64,000 bases of DNA from Enterococcus florum (GCF_004309355.1 NZ_BJCC01000031.1:117375-181374), one strand, 5' to 3'; positions 1-8,518 are shown, counted from the first letter of the stretch. Translations and numbers: made by a program. Notes: generated by a model not told the origin, from the letters alone.

Positions 1-1
1 A

Positions 2-157
2 TCGATGGTCATGAAAAGAATTCGCGAAGCCTTCAAAAAGGATGGGCTGGCAGAAGAAGCGATCCAAACCTCATGGGGCGAAGGGTATACGTTAACAGAT
101 GCGGTATATCGAAATTATGCCTATGAAAATAGAAAGGTAGAGCAGCTGACGATCTAA
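2..157 (+). CDS. C-terminal fragment of a winged-helix transcriptional regulator (partial at window edge)
   Basis: The frame is open from the left window edge and ends in TAA, giving 51 visible residues. The pattern of a basic helix (MKRIREAFKKDG) followed by a beta-hairpin wing ending in WGEGYTL resembles the end of OmpR/PhoB-type DNA-binding domains, where the wing usually reads RGxGYxL. A tail of about 20 residues follows the wing. The rest of the gene lies outside the window, so it is not clear whether a receiver domain is present. A strong hairpin terminator follows directly. The family call is an inference from a short piece. Confidence 0.55.
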   Translation, partial: SMVMKRIREAFKKDGLAEEAIQTSWGEGYTLTDAVYRNYAYENRKVEQLTI

Positions 158-159
158 AA

Positions 160-194
160 AACGATCTGCGGAACAAGACCGCAGATCGTTTTTT
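160..194. terminator. Bidirectional rho-independent terminator
   Basis: A perfect 12-bp stem (AACGATCTGCGG / CCGCAGATCGTT) with a 7-base loop, flanked by A-run and T-run. It sits between the end of the partial regulator on the plus strand and the end of the surface-protein gene on the minus strand, so it can serve both. Confidence 0.85.
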
Positions 195-199
195 CGTGG

Positions 200-1549
200 T
201 TAAGATGTTTTCTTTTTGTTCAAGAAAAGAGCTGAGAAGAGCAGCAGGCAAAGACTGCCCACGACCGCTAAAGCAGAAGAGGACTGCTCGTTTGTTTGCG
301 GCAGGCTCGTTTGGGTCGTCGGAAGCGCTGCGGTGTTGATGATGTTTACTTCCTCTTTTTTAACAGGAGCAGCTAAATTCACTACCTTGCTTTCCTGTTT
401 TGGCTGCGGCACTTCGATCGGTTCCGCGATTACTTCATTTGGCTGCGGCTCTTCGATTGGTTCCTCCGGATCAATGGACGGCGGTGTCTCTTCAATCACT
501 ACGGGAGCCTGGTACGTATAGTTAAAAACAGCACCTGTTTCATAATCTTGATTGTAACGAATATCAAAGTTTGAAATATTTTTATAGGTATAGGTCAGCC
601 AATTTTCAATATCTCTATCTGTAGAATGGCGACCGCTAATATCGCCAATTTTGATATACCCTGCATAGGTCTTGTAGTAAAGGATGTTTCCTTCTGCTAC
701 AAAAAAGTTCTGCACGTTATTGTTGTCAAAAACATCAATGCTTTGTTTCAAATCAATATCCGTAAAATTGAAGAATCCCGAAACAGTCGCTGCATTGCCT
801 GTCAAGTTATCTAGAAAGGAATAACCTAACTGCACATCCTTGATTCCAGACATCGTGATACCGTTGCTTTTATGGATAGAAAGGGATTGACCATAAAGAC
901 TTCCACTTGAAAAAGGAGTCCAATTTTTAACTGTAATTTTCATGTCAATGACTTTCCCTTTGTATGAACCGACATTTTTAAAGGTCACTGTGATTTCATT
1001 TGGATTCGCAGTACGCAAGTCAAATTTGAAGGCTCTTGAATCCTCGGTAAATGTAGCGGATCCAGCATTTACTACAAAATCATCATCATCCAAATCATCA
1101 AATTTTGGCATGAAATTATAGTCAGAGGAAATGGTCGCATCCTCATCGGTGATTGCTTTGTCGTGATCAGCAATCTTTCCGTCATGGTCATCTGTCAGGG
1201 TGGTTGGTGCAGGTGCGGCTAAGGGTGCGGCAACCGTCATTTGGTTCTCTGTGTCAGTCAGTGCCTGCTCGCTTTGTACGGTTTCTTCCTCAGGAACCTG
1301 CGCTTCGACAACTGTTGGTTCTGCAGTTTCTGGTGCTGAGTCTGCAAAAGGTACACTCTCATTCTCGACTGCAGAAGGGACATTCTCACTCTCGGCTACA
1401 GAAACTTGGGTGTTGTCAGAACTTTCAACAAATTCTGTAGTAACTACGGGCGCTGGAGTTTCCAGCGCTTCATCCGCAAAGGCAGACAAGGGAGAAAGAG
1501 ACAGCCCCAACAATGCTGCCGAAAACAAATAAACACTTTTCTTAAACAT
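200..1549 (-). CDS. Sortase-anchored cell-surface protein with LPQTN-type sorting signal
   Basis: A 449-residue secreted protein. Residues 1-25 are a signal peptide (KK, hydrophobic core, probable cleavage after SAFA). Residues about 26-125 are a low-complexity region rich in E, P, A and V. Residues about 150-360 form the only region with mixed, beta-rich composition and are probably the functional (adhesive) domain. A proline/glutamate stalk with two EPIE-PQP units follows. The C-terminus has the sorting motif LPQTN at 416-420, a hydrophobic stretch and KKK. The fifth motif residue is N instead of the usual G. A GGAGG ribosome site precedes the ATG, and an extended -10 promoter lies upstream. 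I do not recognise the central domain; binding partner unknown. Confidence 0.8.
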   Translation of the reverse strand: MFKKSVYLFSAALLGLSLSPLSAFADEALETPAPVVTTEFVESSDNTQVSVAESENVPSAVENESVPFADSAPETAEPTVVEAQVPEEETVQSEQALTDTENQMTVAAPLAAPAPTTLTDDHDGKIADHDKAITDEDATISSDYNFMPKFDDLDDDDFVVNAGSATFTEDSRAFKFDLRTANPNEITVTFKNVGSYKGKVIDMKITVKNWTPFSSGSLYGQSLSIHKSNGITMSGIKDVQLGYSFLDNLTGNAATVSGFFNFTDIDLKQSIDVFDNNNVQNFFVAEGNILYYKTYAGYIKIGDISGRHSTDRDIENWLTYTYKNISNFDIRYNQDYETGAVFNYTYQAPVVIEETPPSIDPEEPIEEPQPNEVIAEPIEVPQPKQESKVVNLAAPVKKEEVNIINTAALPTTQTSLPQTNEQSSSALAVVGSLCLLLFSALFLNKKKTS

Positions 1550-1585
1550 TCAAAAACCTCCATTTTTTATAAAATTTTCTATTTT

Positions 1586-1594
1586 ATTGTATCA
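1586..1594 (-). promoter_or_regulatory. Extended -10 promoter of the surface-protein gene
   Basis: On the minus strand TGATACAAT (TGn plus TACAAT) lies about 40 bases before the start codon of the LPQTN protein. No good -35 box is seen, as is common for extended -10 promoters. Confidence 0.45.
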
Positions 1595-1829
1595 TAAAAT
1601 AATTGTTATGTGGAGATTTATATAGAATGATGAGATTTTTAAACAGATGGAAATTATGTATACAAACCTTTATTTTGGAGTGTTTTATAGGAAGTGAAAA
1701 TCAAAATTAAGGAGAATTAAACATAATTTTAAATGATTTAAAAATAACGAATATTTGATGTGGGAAAGGCAGTGGAATAAATGATACATTTGATATGCTT
1801 CCAAAGCGAAACCTATTTTTCGTTCTGAC

Positions 1830-1859
1830 AAAAAAACTGGAAAGCGGTCAGCTTTCCAG
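1830..1859 (-). terminator. Terminator of aguR overlapping its last codons
   Basis: On the minus strand CTGGAAAGC / GCTTTCCAG form a 9-bp stem with loop TGACC followed by seven T. The left arm encodes the last residues of AguR and its stop codon TGA lies in the loop. Confidence 0.8.
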
Positions 1860-2807
1860 CATTTCTTCGTCTTGTTTCAGTCTAAAGTCTTCGTAAATGG
1901 CTTGAATCTGGGTTCGTTTCTTGATATCCAATTTGATAAAAATATTGTGGACATGGGTTTTGACCGTACCGACAGACAAGAAAAGCTCATCAGCGATTTC
2001 TTGGTTGGGTTTGTGCTCCAATAATAATTGAAATATTTCCATTTCCCGCTGAGTAAACTGATGTACCTGACAAAATTGCAGGAAATAAAGCTCTCGATTT
2101 TCCTCCTCTGTTTGCAAGAGCTGTTCTTCACGGACAGCATGATCGCGTAAAAAGTAATAGATCACCATCAAACTGACTAAAATGGAAAAAATATCTTCAC
2201 AAATGTTTCGATTGTAGATTTTGATAGTCAAGGAGGTGTACTGGTCAATATTGAAAATCACGAAGGTATCCTCTAAGATGATCGCGATACTAAAGATAAG
2301 TGCAATAATGGATGCCCATTTTAAATATTTGCGGGTTGTCTCTGATATTTTAGTGTTTTTACGAAATTGACGCCAGGCGTAACAGCCAAGATAAAATAAA
2401 AAGAGTTGATTCGGCAGATAATACAGCCAAACCTTGAATGCTGAATTCGGCAGGAGCGGCGTTGACAGCATCCAAACCGCCAGCAAAATGAGCATGCCTG
2501 TTTGGAAGGGCCGAATCTTGTCCTTGGACAACGCTACGACGATCCACAAGGAACAAAAGGCATTGACAATGAAGATGATGGTCTTCACTGCGGGAACACT
2601 CATGAAGGCTTGGTTGTAATTACTAGCGAAGCTGTTGAAAAATTCAGTCATGTAAATAATGACATTGTCTAAAATGAAAAAGGCCAAATAGAAAGTTATC
2701 GCTAGGAAAATTTTTCGTTTTTCCTTCGCGTAATAGGTTAGGGCGATAGACATGGTGATCGTGTATAAAACGATCAAAAGGATATTATAGATGAAAATAG
2801 CCACCAT
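1848..2807 (-). CDS. aguR: Membrane-bound LuxR-type regulator of the agmatine deiminase operon
   Basis: The protein has 319 residues. The first about 220 residues contain six or seven hydrophobic helices. A short charged linker leads to a LuxR-type helix-turn-helix at about 250-312 (FTQREMEIFQLLLEHK, then NQEIADELFLSVGTVKTHV). This layout, and the divergent position next to aguB, match AguR of E. faecalis, a membrane one-component activator that senses agmatine and switches on aguBDAC. A GGGG ribosome site lies 8 bases before the ATG on the minus strand. The gene shares a 278-base regulatory region with aguB that carries repeats and a cre site. Function is by family and context; effector not visible in sequence. 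Confidence 0.85.
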   Translation of the reverse strand: MVAIFIYNILLIVLYTITMSIALTYYAKEKRKIFLAITFYLAFFILDNVIIYMTEFFNSFASNYNQAFMSVPAVKTIIFIVNAFCSLWIVVALSKDKIRPFQTGMLILLAVWMLSTPLLPNSAFKVWLYYLPNQLFLFYLGCYAWRQFRKNTKISETTRKYLKWASIIALIFSIAIILEDTFVIFNIDQYTSLTIKIYNRNICEDIFSILVSLMVIYYFLRDHAVREEQLLQTEEENRELYFLQFCQVHQFTQREMEIFQLLLEHKPNQEIADELFLSVGTVKTHVHNIFIKLDIKKRTQIQAIYEDFRLKQDEEMLES

Positions 2808-2931
2808 ATAGGTAACCCCTTTCAGGTGTTTTATTTTTATTTGTGAAATAAACCTTTTAATAAAACCTATTATACCATTAAAAGCTAATGAAACGCTTAA
2901 ACTTTTAGCTAAACCTTTCTAAACTTGCATA

Positions 2932-3023
2932 AAATCAAGGGTTTAGATGGCCAAATAAATCTTATGAAATCAAGGGTTTATCCATTGTAAGCGTTTACTA
3001 CTATAAGATTATCGTAAACCCTT
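2932..3023. promoter_or_regulatory. Candidate AguR binding repeats in the aguR-aguB intergenic region
   Basis: The 14-mer AAATCAAGGGTTTA occurs exactly twice, at 2932-2945 and 2967-2980, and an inverted 9-base copy (TAAACCCTT) lies at 3015-3023. The direct copies are 35 bases apart. They lie upstream of aguB and flank the cre site, a position suited to an activator such as AguR. The link to AguR is inferred. Confidence 0.45.
2986..2999. promoter_or_regulatory. cre site (CcpA binding) before aguB
   Basis: TGTAAGCGTTTACT fits the cre consensus TGWAARCGYTWNCW at all 14 positions. It implies carbon catabolite repression of the agmatine deiminase operon by CcpA. A weaker AAACGCTT-containing sequence lies near 2891-2900. 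Confidence 0.75.
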
Positions 3024-3085
3024 ACATTTTTTTGCTATGGTGTGAATGCAAAAGCAAATAAGAAAATTTATTAGGAGGAATCAAC

Positions 3086-4105
3086 ATGGCAAAACGCGAT
3101 TTTATTACTACGGAAAATTATACGAAGGAGGAAATTTTATACATCGTTGATTTATCATTAAAAATTAAAAAAGCAATTAAAAATGGATTTTATCCACCTC
3201 TATTGAAAGACAAAACCTTGGGAATGATCTTCCAACAATCTTCTACTAGAACACGCGTATCCTTTGAAACAGCGATGACTCAATTAGGCGGACATGCTCA
3301 ATATCTGGCACCAGGACAAATTCAGTTGGGCGGACACGAAACAATTGAAGACACAAGTCGAGTATTGTCTCGCTTAGTAGATATCTTGATGGCACGGGTA
3401 GAACGTCATCATAGTGTAAACGATTTAGCTACCCACGCAACGATTCCAGTAATTAACGGAATGTCTGACTACAACCACCCAACGCAAGAAGTTGGCGATT
3501 TGACGACAATGGTCGAACATTTACCAGAAGGTAAGAAATTAGAAGACTGCAAAGTAGCCTTCATCGGTGATGCAACCCAAGTATGTTTCTCATTAGGATT
3601 AGTAACAACTAAGATCGGTATGGACTTCGTACAATTCGGCCCAGAAGGCTTCCAGTTAAACGATGACCACAAAGCAAAATTAGAAGCCAACTGCAAAGTG
3701 TCAGGCGGAACTTATACCGTAACGGATGATATTGAAGCAATCGTTGGTGCTGATTTCGTTTACACAGATGTATGGTATGGCTTATATGAAGCAGAATTAT
3801 CAGAAGAAGAACGAATGAATGTCTTCTATCCTAAATACCAAGTAAATGAAGAGTTAATGAACAAAGCCGGCAAGAACGCGAAATTCATGCACTGTCTGCC
3901 AGCTACTCGCGGTGAAGAAGTAACCGATGAAGTCATGGACGGACCAAACTCCATCTGTTTCGATGAAGCTGAAAACCGGTTGACTTCGATTCGTGGACTA
4001 TTGGTTTACTTAATGAACGATTACGCAGAAAAGAATCCAATTGATGAAGCTGTCACAGCCGAAGCAAAAGCAGACCTAGAAGTTTTCTTAAAAAAACCAC
4101 TGTAA
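3086..4105 (+). CDS. aguB: Putrescine carbamoyltransferase
   Basis: This 339-residue enzyme phosphorolyses N-carbamoylputrescine to putrescine and carbamoyl phosphate, the second step of agmatine deimination. The carbamoyl-phosphate site STRTR is at 53-57, HPTQE at 131-135 and HCLP at 269-272, as in the ornithine carbamoyltransferase superfamily. Its place as first gene after divergent aguR, ahead of antiporter, deiminase and carbamate kinase, argues for putrescine rather than ornithine carbamoyltransferase. AGGAGG lies 8 bases before the ATG. Transcription is probably activated by AguR and repressed through the cre site upstream. Two hairpins follow before the next gene. Confidence 0.93.
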   Translation: MAKRDFITTENYTKEEILYIVDLSLKIKKAIKNGFYPPLLKDKTLGMIFQQSSTRTRVSFETAMTQLGGHAQYLAPGQIQLGGHETIEDTSRVLSRLVDILMARVERHHSVNDLATHATIPVINGMSDYNHPTQEVGDLTTMVEHLPEGKKLEDCKVAFIGDATQVCFSLGLVTTKIGMDFVQFGPEGFQLNDDHKAKLEANCKVSGGTYTVTDDIEAIVGADFVYTDVWYGLYEAELSEEERMNVFYPKYQVNEELMNKAGKNAKFMHCLPATRGEEVTDEVMDGPNSICFDEAENRLTSIRGLLVYLMNDYAEKNPIDEAVTAEAKADLEVFLKKPL

Positions 4106-4118
4106 AAACAGCGTAGGA

Positions 4119-4187
4119 ATGGAAATAACTCTGCTTTTCGCTAAGGACTTATTTCCATCAGATGGTTGAGGCTGAGGCCTCAACCAT
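4119..4187 (+). repeat. Two intercistronic hairpins between aguB and aguD
   Basis: First stem: ATGGAAATAA (4119-4128) pairs with TTATTTCCAT (4149-4158). Second stem: 11 bp, ATGGTTGAGGC (4162-4172) with its complement at 4177-4187 and a 4-base loop. Neither is followed by a T-run, so they look like mRNA stability or processing elements, or a weak attenuator, rather than an intrinsic terminator. Confidence 0.7.
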
Positions 4188-4215
4188 TCCTTCCATAATA
4201 GAGAGGAAGAGAAAA

Positions 4216-5634
4216 ATGGAACAAAAGAAAAAATTTAGCTTGATGAGTGCCATTCTTTCCGTTATCTGCGTGGTATTCGTAGCGGAAGCTGCAGCGCCGG
4301 TTGCCGCAATCGGAAATTCCCAATTTTTCTGGTGGATTTTCCTATTGGTAGCATTCTTACTACCTTATGGTCTGATTTCATCTGAATTAGGAACCACCTA
4401 TATTGGCGACGGCGGAATTTACGATTGGGTAACCAAAGCCTTTGGTCATCGCTGGGGTTCACGGGTTTCTTGGTATTATTGGATCAATTTCCCCTTATGG
4501 TTAGCTTCACTGGCCGTTATGTGTCCGGAACTGTTAACGACCATCACGGGGATTGAATTTCCGACGATTCCTTCCATCATTATCCAGTTGGCCTTTACTT
4601 GGATCATTGTTTGGATCAGTTTTTACCCAGTCAGCGACAGTGTATGGATCTTAAACGGTGCAGCAGTCATTAAAATGATTTTGGCCGTATTAATCGGTGG
4701 TTTAGGTCTATATGTAGCCTTTACTAGAGGGATGGCAAACGAGTTTACGGTTCAATCCATGCTGCCATCTTTCGATTTGAACAGTCTTTCCTTTATTTCA
4801 GTTATCATTTTCAATTTATTAGGTTTTGAGGTTATCTGCACATTTGCAGATGACATGGAAAATCCTAAAAAACAAATTCCGCAAGCGATTGTGGCTGCTG
4901 GAATCGTAATTGCTGCGATTTATATCTTCTCCGCTTTTGGTATCGGGGTAGCAATCCCGACCGATCAAATCAGCACCGGCAGCGGAATGATGGACAGCTT
5001 CAAGCTCTTGACTGGTTCAACAGGCGGCTGGTTCATTATCTTGATGGCCTTCTTCTTCCTGTTAACCTTGTTTGGGAATATGATCTCTTGGTCACTAGGA
5101 GTAAACAACACAGCTTGTTATGCTGCTGAAAATGGAGACATGCCAAAATTCTTTGCGAAACGCAGCCAAAAGAACGAAATGCCGATCGGGGCTGCTTTGA
5201 TGAACGGGTTCGTTGCAACCGTCGTAATCGTGATTGCACCGATTTTGCCAAACCAAGACTTGTTCTGGGCGTTCTTCTCATTGAATTTAGTTATGTTCCT
5301 ATTGTCTTATGTACCTGTGTTCCCGGCATTCTACAAATTAAGACAGATTGATCCTGATACACCTCGACCATTTAAAGTTGGCGGTGGAAATGGTGTCTTG
5401 AAACTGTTAGTCATTGCACCAATGCTGATGATCATTATTTCCTTGATTTTTACTGCAATCCCATTGCAGTTCGATGCAGCCACCTTAACAGAGCAGCTAC
5501 CGATCACCATTGGAGCAATCATATTTATCTTATTTGGCGAAGCGATTATTGTATTCAAAAAAATTACTAAAGAAGGAGCCGATAACCATGGCGAAGAGAA
5601 TCGAAGCGACAACACCGAAACAAGACGGGTTTAG
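4216..5634 (+). CDS. aguD: Agmatine/putrescine antiporter (APC superfamily)
   Basis: A 472-residue polytopic membrane protein with about 12 hydrophobic helices, of the amino acid/polyamine/organocation family. It exchanges extracellular agmatine for intracellular putrescine in the E. faecalis pathway. The ATG at 4216 is preferred over an in-frame start at 4162, because GAGAGG lies 9 bases before it and the upstream codons cover the second hairpin. The reading frame runs 47 bases into aguA, so the last about 15 residues are encoded by the aguA ribosome site and its first codons. That highly polar tail has no obvious role. Confidence 0.88.
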   Translation: MEQKKKFSLMSAILSVICVVFVAEAAAPVAAIGNSQFFWWIFLLVAFLLPYGLISSELGTTYIGDGGIYDWVTKAFGHRWGSRVSWYYWINFPLWLASLAVMCPELLTTITGIEFPTIPSIIIQLAFTWIIVWISFYPVSDSVWILNGAAVIKMILAVLIGGLGLYVAFTRGMANEFTVQSMLPSFDLNSLSFISVIIFNLLGFEVICTFADDMENPKKQIPQAIVAAGIVIAAIYIFSAFGIGVAIPTDQISTGSGMMDSFKLLTGSTGGWFIILMAFFFLLTLFGNMISWSLGVNNTACYAAENGDMPKFFAKRSQKNEMPIGAALMNGFVATVVIVIAPILPNQDLFWAFFSLNLVMFLLSYVPVFPAFYKLRQIDPDTPRPFKVGGGNGVLKLLVIAPMLMIIISLIFTAIPLQFDAATLTEQLPITIGAIIFILFGEAIIVFKKITKEGADNHGEENRSDNTETRRV

Positions 5635-6685
5635 AATGCCCGCAGAGTACGCACCACAGGAAAAAGTATGGATGATTTGGCCAGAGCGTCCAGATAACTG
5701 GCGTGATGGTGGTAAACCTGTGCAAGAAGCTTTTACTGAAGTAGCGAAAGCGATCAGCAAGTTTACACCAATGAATGTGGTTGTGTCTCAGCAGCAATTC
5801 CAAAACTGTCGACGTCAATTACCACCAGAAATTACTGTTTACGAAATGTCTAACAACGATGCGTGGATCCGTGACTGCGGACCGACCTTCTTAATCAATG
5901 ACAAAGGTGATTTACGAGCAGCTGACTGGGAATTCAATGCTTGGGGCGGATTAGTTGACGGCTTGTACTTCCCATGGGATCAAGACGATTTGGTAGCTCA
6001 AAAGGTTTGTGAAATTGAACATGTGGATTCTTACCGTACGACAGGCTTTGTATTAGAAGGCGGCTCGTTCCATGTGGATGGCGAAGGGACCGTGTTAACT
6101 ACTGAAATGTGTCTGTTAAGCGAAGGCCGCAACCCGCACATGTCCAAAGAAGAAATCGAAAAAATGCTTTGTGACTACTTAAATGTAGAAAAAGTATTAT
6201 GGTTAGGCGACGGAATTGACCCTGAAGAAACCAACGGACATGTGGACGATGTGGCTTGCTTTGTGGCACCAGGTGAAGTGGCTTGTATCTATACCGAAGA
6301 TGAAAAGAGCCCATTCTATGAAGCGGCTCAAGATGCTTACAAACGTTTGTCTGAAATGACAGATGCCAAAGGCCGCAAGCTGAAAGTGCATAAATTATGC
6401 TGCCCAGTTGAAACAGTAACCATCGACGGCAACTTCAAGATTGATTATGTAGAAGGCACGATGCCACGTGAAGATGGCGACATCTGTATCGCTTCTTACA
6501 TGAACTTCTTGATTACAAACGACGGTGTCATCGTACCGCAATATGGCGACGAAAACGATGCATTGGCCTTGGAACAAGTCAAAGAAATGTTCCCAGACAA
6601 AGAAATCGTTGGCGTGAACACTGTTGAAGTCGTATATGGCGGCGGAAATATTCATTGTATCACTCAGCAACAACCAAAACGTTAG
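5588..6685 (+). CDS. aguA: Agmatine deiminase
   Basis: This enzyme hydrolyses agmatine to N-carbamoylputrescine and ammonia. The ATG at 5588 gives 365 residues and has AAGGAG 11 bases upstream; a longer frame from 5510 would lie inside aguD. Guanidino-modifying enzyme motifs are visible: NDAWIRDCGP at 90-99, EGGSFHVDG about 157-165, NGHVDD at 216-221, and the catalytic Cys357 in GGGNIHCITQQ, the same number as in E. faecalis AguA. It overlaps the end of aguD by 47 bases, so translation is probably coupled. A hairpin separates it from the carbamate kinase gene. Confidence 0.95.
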   Translation: MAKRIEATTPKQDGFRMPAEYAPQEKVWMIWPERPDNWRDGGKPVQEAFTEVAKAISKFTPMNVVVSQQQFQNCRRQLPPEITVYEMSNNDAWIRDCGPTFLINDKGDLRAADWEFNAWGGLVDGLYFPWDQDDLVAQKVCEIEHVDSYRTTGFVLEGGSFHVDGEGTVLTTEMCLLSEGRNPHMSKEEIEKMLCDYLNVEKVLWLGDGIDPEETNGHVDDVACFVAPGEVACIYTEDEKSPFYEAAQDAYKRLSEMTDAKGRKLKVHKLCCPVETVTIDGNFKIDYVEGTMPREDGDICIASYMNFLITNDGVIVPQYGDENDALALEQVKEMFPDKEIVGVNTVEVVYGGGNIHCITQQQPKR

Positions 6686-6698
6686 AGAAAATAAGCTG

Positions 6699-6728
6699 TG
6701 TTCGAGTGTCTGAACAGATACTCGAACA
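6699..6728 (+). repeat. Hairpin between aguA and aguC
   Basis: TGTTCGAGT (6699-6707) pairs with ACTCGAACA (6720-6728), loop 12 bases, no T-run. A second short hairpin (GAACC at 6742-6746 with GGTTC at 6757-6761) follows before the start of aguC. It may set the ratio of kinase to upstream enzymes. Confidence 0.6.
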
Positions 6729-6782
6729 AAAGAGAAAATAGGAACCTCCTGATAGGGGTTCATTAAAGAAATGAGGGTTCAC

Positions 6783-7715
6783 ATGTCAAAAATCGTTATT
6801 GCTTTAGGAGGCAATGCTTTAGGGAATTCGGCGAATGAACAATTAACGAAGGCCGAGCTTGCGGCGAAATCAATCGCAGACTTGATCATTGCTGGGCACC
6901 ATGTTGTGATCGCTCACGGAAACGGGCCGCAAGTGGGGCAGATTCGCTTGGCTTTTGAAAATTTCGGCAGCGATGATCCAGAAAAGATCATGCCTTTTCC
7001 AGAGTGTACGGCAATGAGTCAAGGCTACATCGGCTATCATTTGCAGCAAGCGATCGATGAAGAACTGGTGGCACGCGGATTGAACGATGTACCCGTAGTA
7101 TCCATGCTGACGCAAGTCGTTGTCGATCCGAAAGACCCAGCCTTCGAAAATCCGACAAAACCGATCGGCGGGTATTATGATGAGGCAGCAGCCAAAAAAA
7201 TTATGGACGAGACCGGCGATGTCTATAAAGAGGATGCTGGACGTGGGTGGCGTCGAGTGGTTCCTTCACCAAAACCCGTTGATATTTATGAAAAAGTGAG
7301 TTTGAAAACGTTAGTTGACGCAGGACAAGTCGTGATCGCCTGCGGAGGGGGAGGCATTCCGATCGTTTACCATGGCGACCACTATGAAGGGGTCGATGCG
7401 GTAATCGATAAAGATTTTGCCGCTGCTAAAATGGCGGCTTTGATCGAAGCAGATATCTTTATTATTTTAACAGCTGTAGACCATGTATTCGTGAACTTCG
7501 GCAAAGAAAACCAGGAAGCTTTAGTGGATACAACAGTGAGCAAAATGAACGAGTATATCGCAGAGGATCAATTTGCTCCAGGCAGCATGCTGCCGAAAGT
7601 CGAAGCAGCGATTGATTTTGCGGAATCCAAAGCAGGAAGAAAAGCCATCATTGCCTCTTTGGAAAAAGCATCAGATGCTGTAGTAGGAAAGAGCGGCACC
7701 ATTGTACAAGTTTAA
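6783..7715 (+). CDS. aguC: Carbamate kinase of the agmatine deiminase pathway
   Basis: The enzyme transfers the phosphate of carbamoyl phosphate to ADP, giving ATP, CO2 and ammonia: the energy-yielding step of agmatine use. The protein has 310 residues from the ATG at 6783 (MSKIVIALGGNALG), which has GAGGG 5 bases upstream; an in-frame ATG at 6771 lacks a ribosome site. Amino acid kinase motifs are seen: GGNALG near the N-terminus, ACGGGGIP in the middle and DKDFAAAKMA for nucleotide binding. It is the last gene of the operon and is followed by a strong terminator. Paralogues serve arginine deimination; the call here rests on position. Confidence 0.93.
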   Translation: MSKIVIALGGNALGNSANEQLTKAELAAKSIADLIIAGHHVVIAHGNGPQVGQIRLAFENFGSDDPEKIMPFPECTAMSQGYIGYHLQQAIDEELVARGLNDVPVVSMLTQVVVDPKDPAFENPTKPIGGYYDEAAAKKIMDETGDVYKEDAGRGWRRVVPSPKPVDIYEKVSLKTLVDAGQVVIACGGGGIPIVYHGDHYEGVDAVIDKDFAAAKMAALIEADIFIILTAVDHVFVNFGKENQEALVDTTVSKMNEYIAEDQFAPGSMLPKVEAAIDFAESKAGRKAIIASLEKASDAVVGKSGTIVQV

Positions 7716-7728
7716 AAATACGAAAAGA

Positions 7729-7762
7729 TGTCAGAGGTTTGACCACCCTCTGGCATTTTTTT
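7729..7762 (+). terminator. Rho-independent terminator of the agmatine deiminase operon
   Basis: TGTCAGAGG pairs with CCTCTGGCA (one G-U pair), loop 9 bases, followed by seven T. Confidence 0.85.
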
Positions 7763-7841
7763 GTGTGAAGAAAAACGTTTAAAAAGCATTTTTTTTCGAC
7801 ATATAGTAGACTCTAATTGAACGGAGAAAGAAGGAGATTTT

Positions 7842-8417
7842 ATGCCGAAAAGCAGAATAGAAGCCTTTACCGATGCGGTCATCGCGATCGTAATGACGTT
7901 GCTGGTTTTAGAGCTGCACGAACCAAAGGGCGATACCTTTTTCGCTTTTGAAGGGACTGCCCATCAATTTATTATTTATTTGATCAGCTTTGTTTCCTTA
8001 GCGATCTACTGGAACAACCACCATCATATTTTTCAATTGGTTCATAAGGTTGACGGTCGTGTCCTGTGGGCCAACAATCTTTTGATCTTGACCATGACCT
8101 TGTTTCCTTATGCCACTGTTTGGGTGACCGACTACCCCTTATCATTGGCTCCTCAAATGATGTACGGCTTAGTGATCTTTGGCGCGGATCTTTCCTTCTG
8201 CCTACTGGGAATTTCCTTAACCAGAGCCAATGGCAAAGATTCTTCAGTCGGATTGCTCTTTCAAGACTATAAAAAAATGCGGGCTACCCTAGTCCTAAAC
8301 GTTCTGGCGTTGATCGTTGGCTGGCTGATCCATCCGCTTTTGATCCTGATCGTCAACAGCATCATGCTGACATTATGGGTCGTACCAGAGAAAAAAGTCG
8401 AAAAAATTGCAAAATAA
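7842..8417 (+). CDS. TMEM175-family (DUF1211) membrane protein, putative potassium channel
   Basis: A 191-residue protein with about six hydrophobic helices. The first helix carries RIEAFTDAVIAIVMTLLVLE, a variant of the signature R-x3-FSD-x-V-FAIxxTLL of the TMEM175/DUF1211 family; bacterial members form potassium channels. Here the usual FSD reads FTD. A cluster HHH lies after the second helix (WNNHHHIF). AAGGAG stands a few bases before the ATG. It appears monocistronic, with a 101-base gap to the next gene. Channel activity is inferred from family only. Confidence 0.8.
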   Translation: MPKSRIEAFTDAVIAIVMTLLVLELHEPKGDTFFAFEGTAHQFIIYLISFVSLAIYWNNHHHIFQLVHKVDGRVLWANNLLILTMTLFPYATVWVTDYPLSLAPQMMYGLVIFGADLSFCLLGISLTRANGKDSSVGLLFQDYKKMRATLVLNVLALIVGWLIHPLLILIVNSIMLTLWVVPEKKVEKIAK

Positions 8418-8518
8418 ATCAACAATTTCTAATGTCTTAACGAGTCCTAAGCGTTTTATTTTGAAAATCAAGGGTTATCCTCTATGCTTGATTTATAAAG
8501 AAAAGAGGAGGATTCATA

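Noticed and set aside
33..251. 72-codon minus-strand frame at the left end
   Set aside because: Covers the terminator and the partial regulator in antisense; no ribosome site.
1153..1532. Plus-strand frames opposite the surface-protein gene
   Set aside because: Long antisense frames are expected opposite a low-complexity E/P/A/V-rich coding region; no ribosome site.
2889..2902. Second cre site before aguB
   Set aside because: Core AAACGCTT is present but the outer TG and C positions of the consensus are missing; kept only as a weak possibility in the cre entry.
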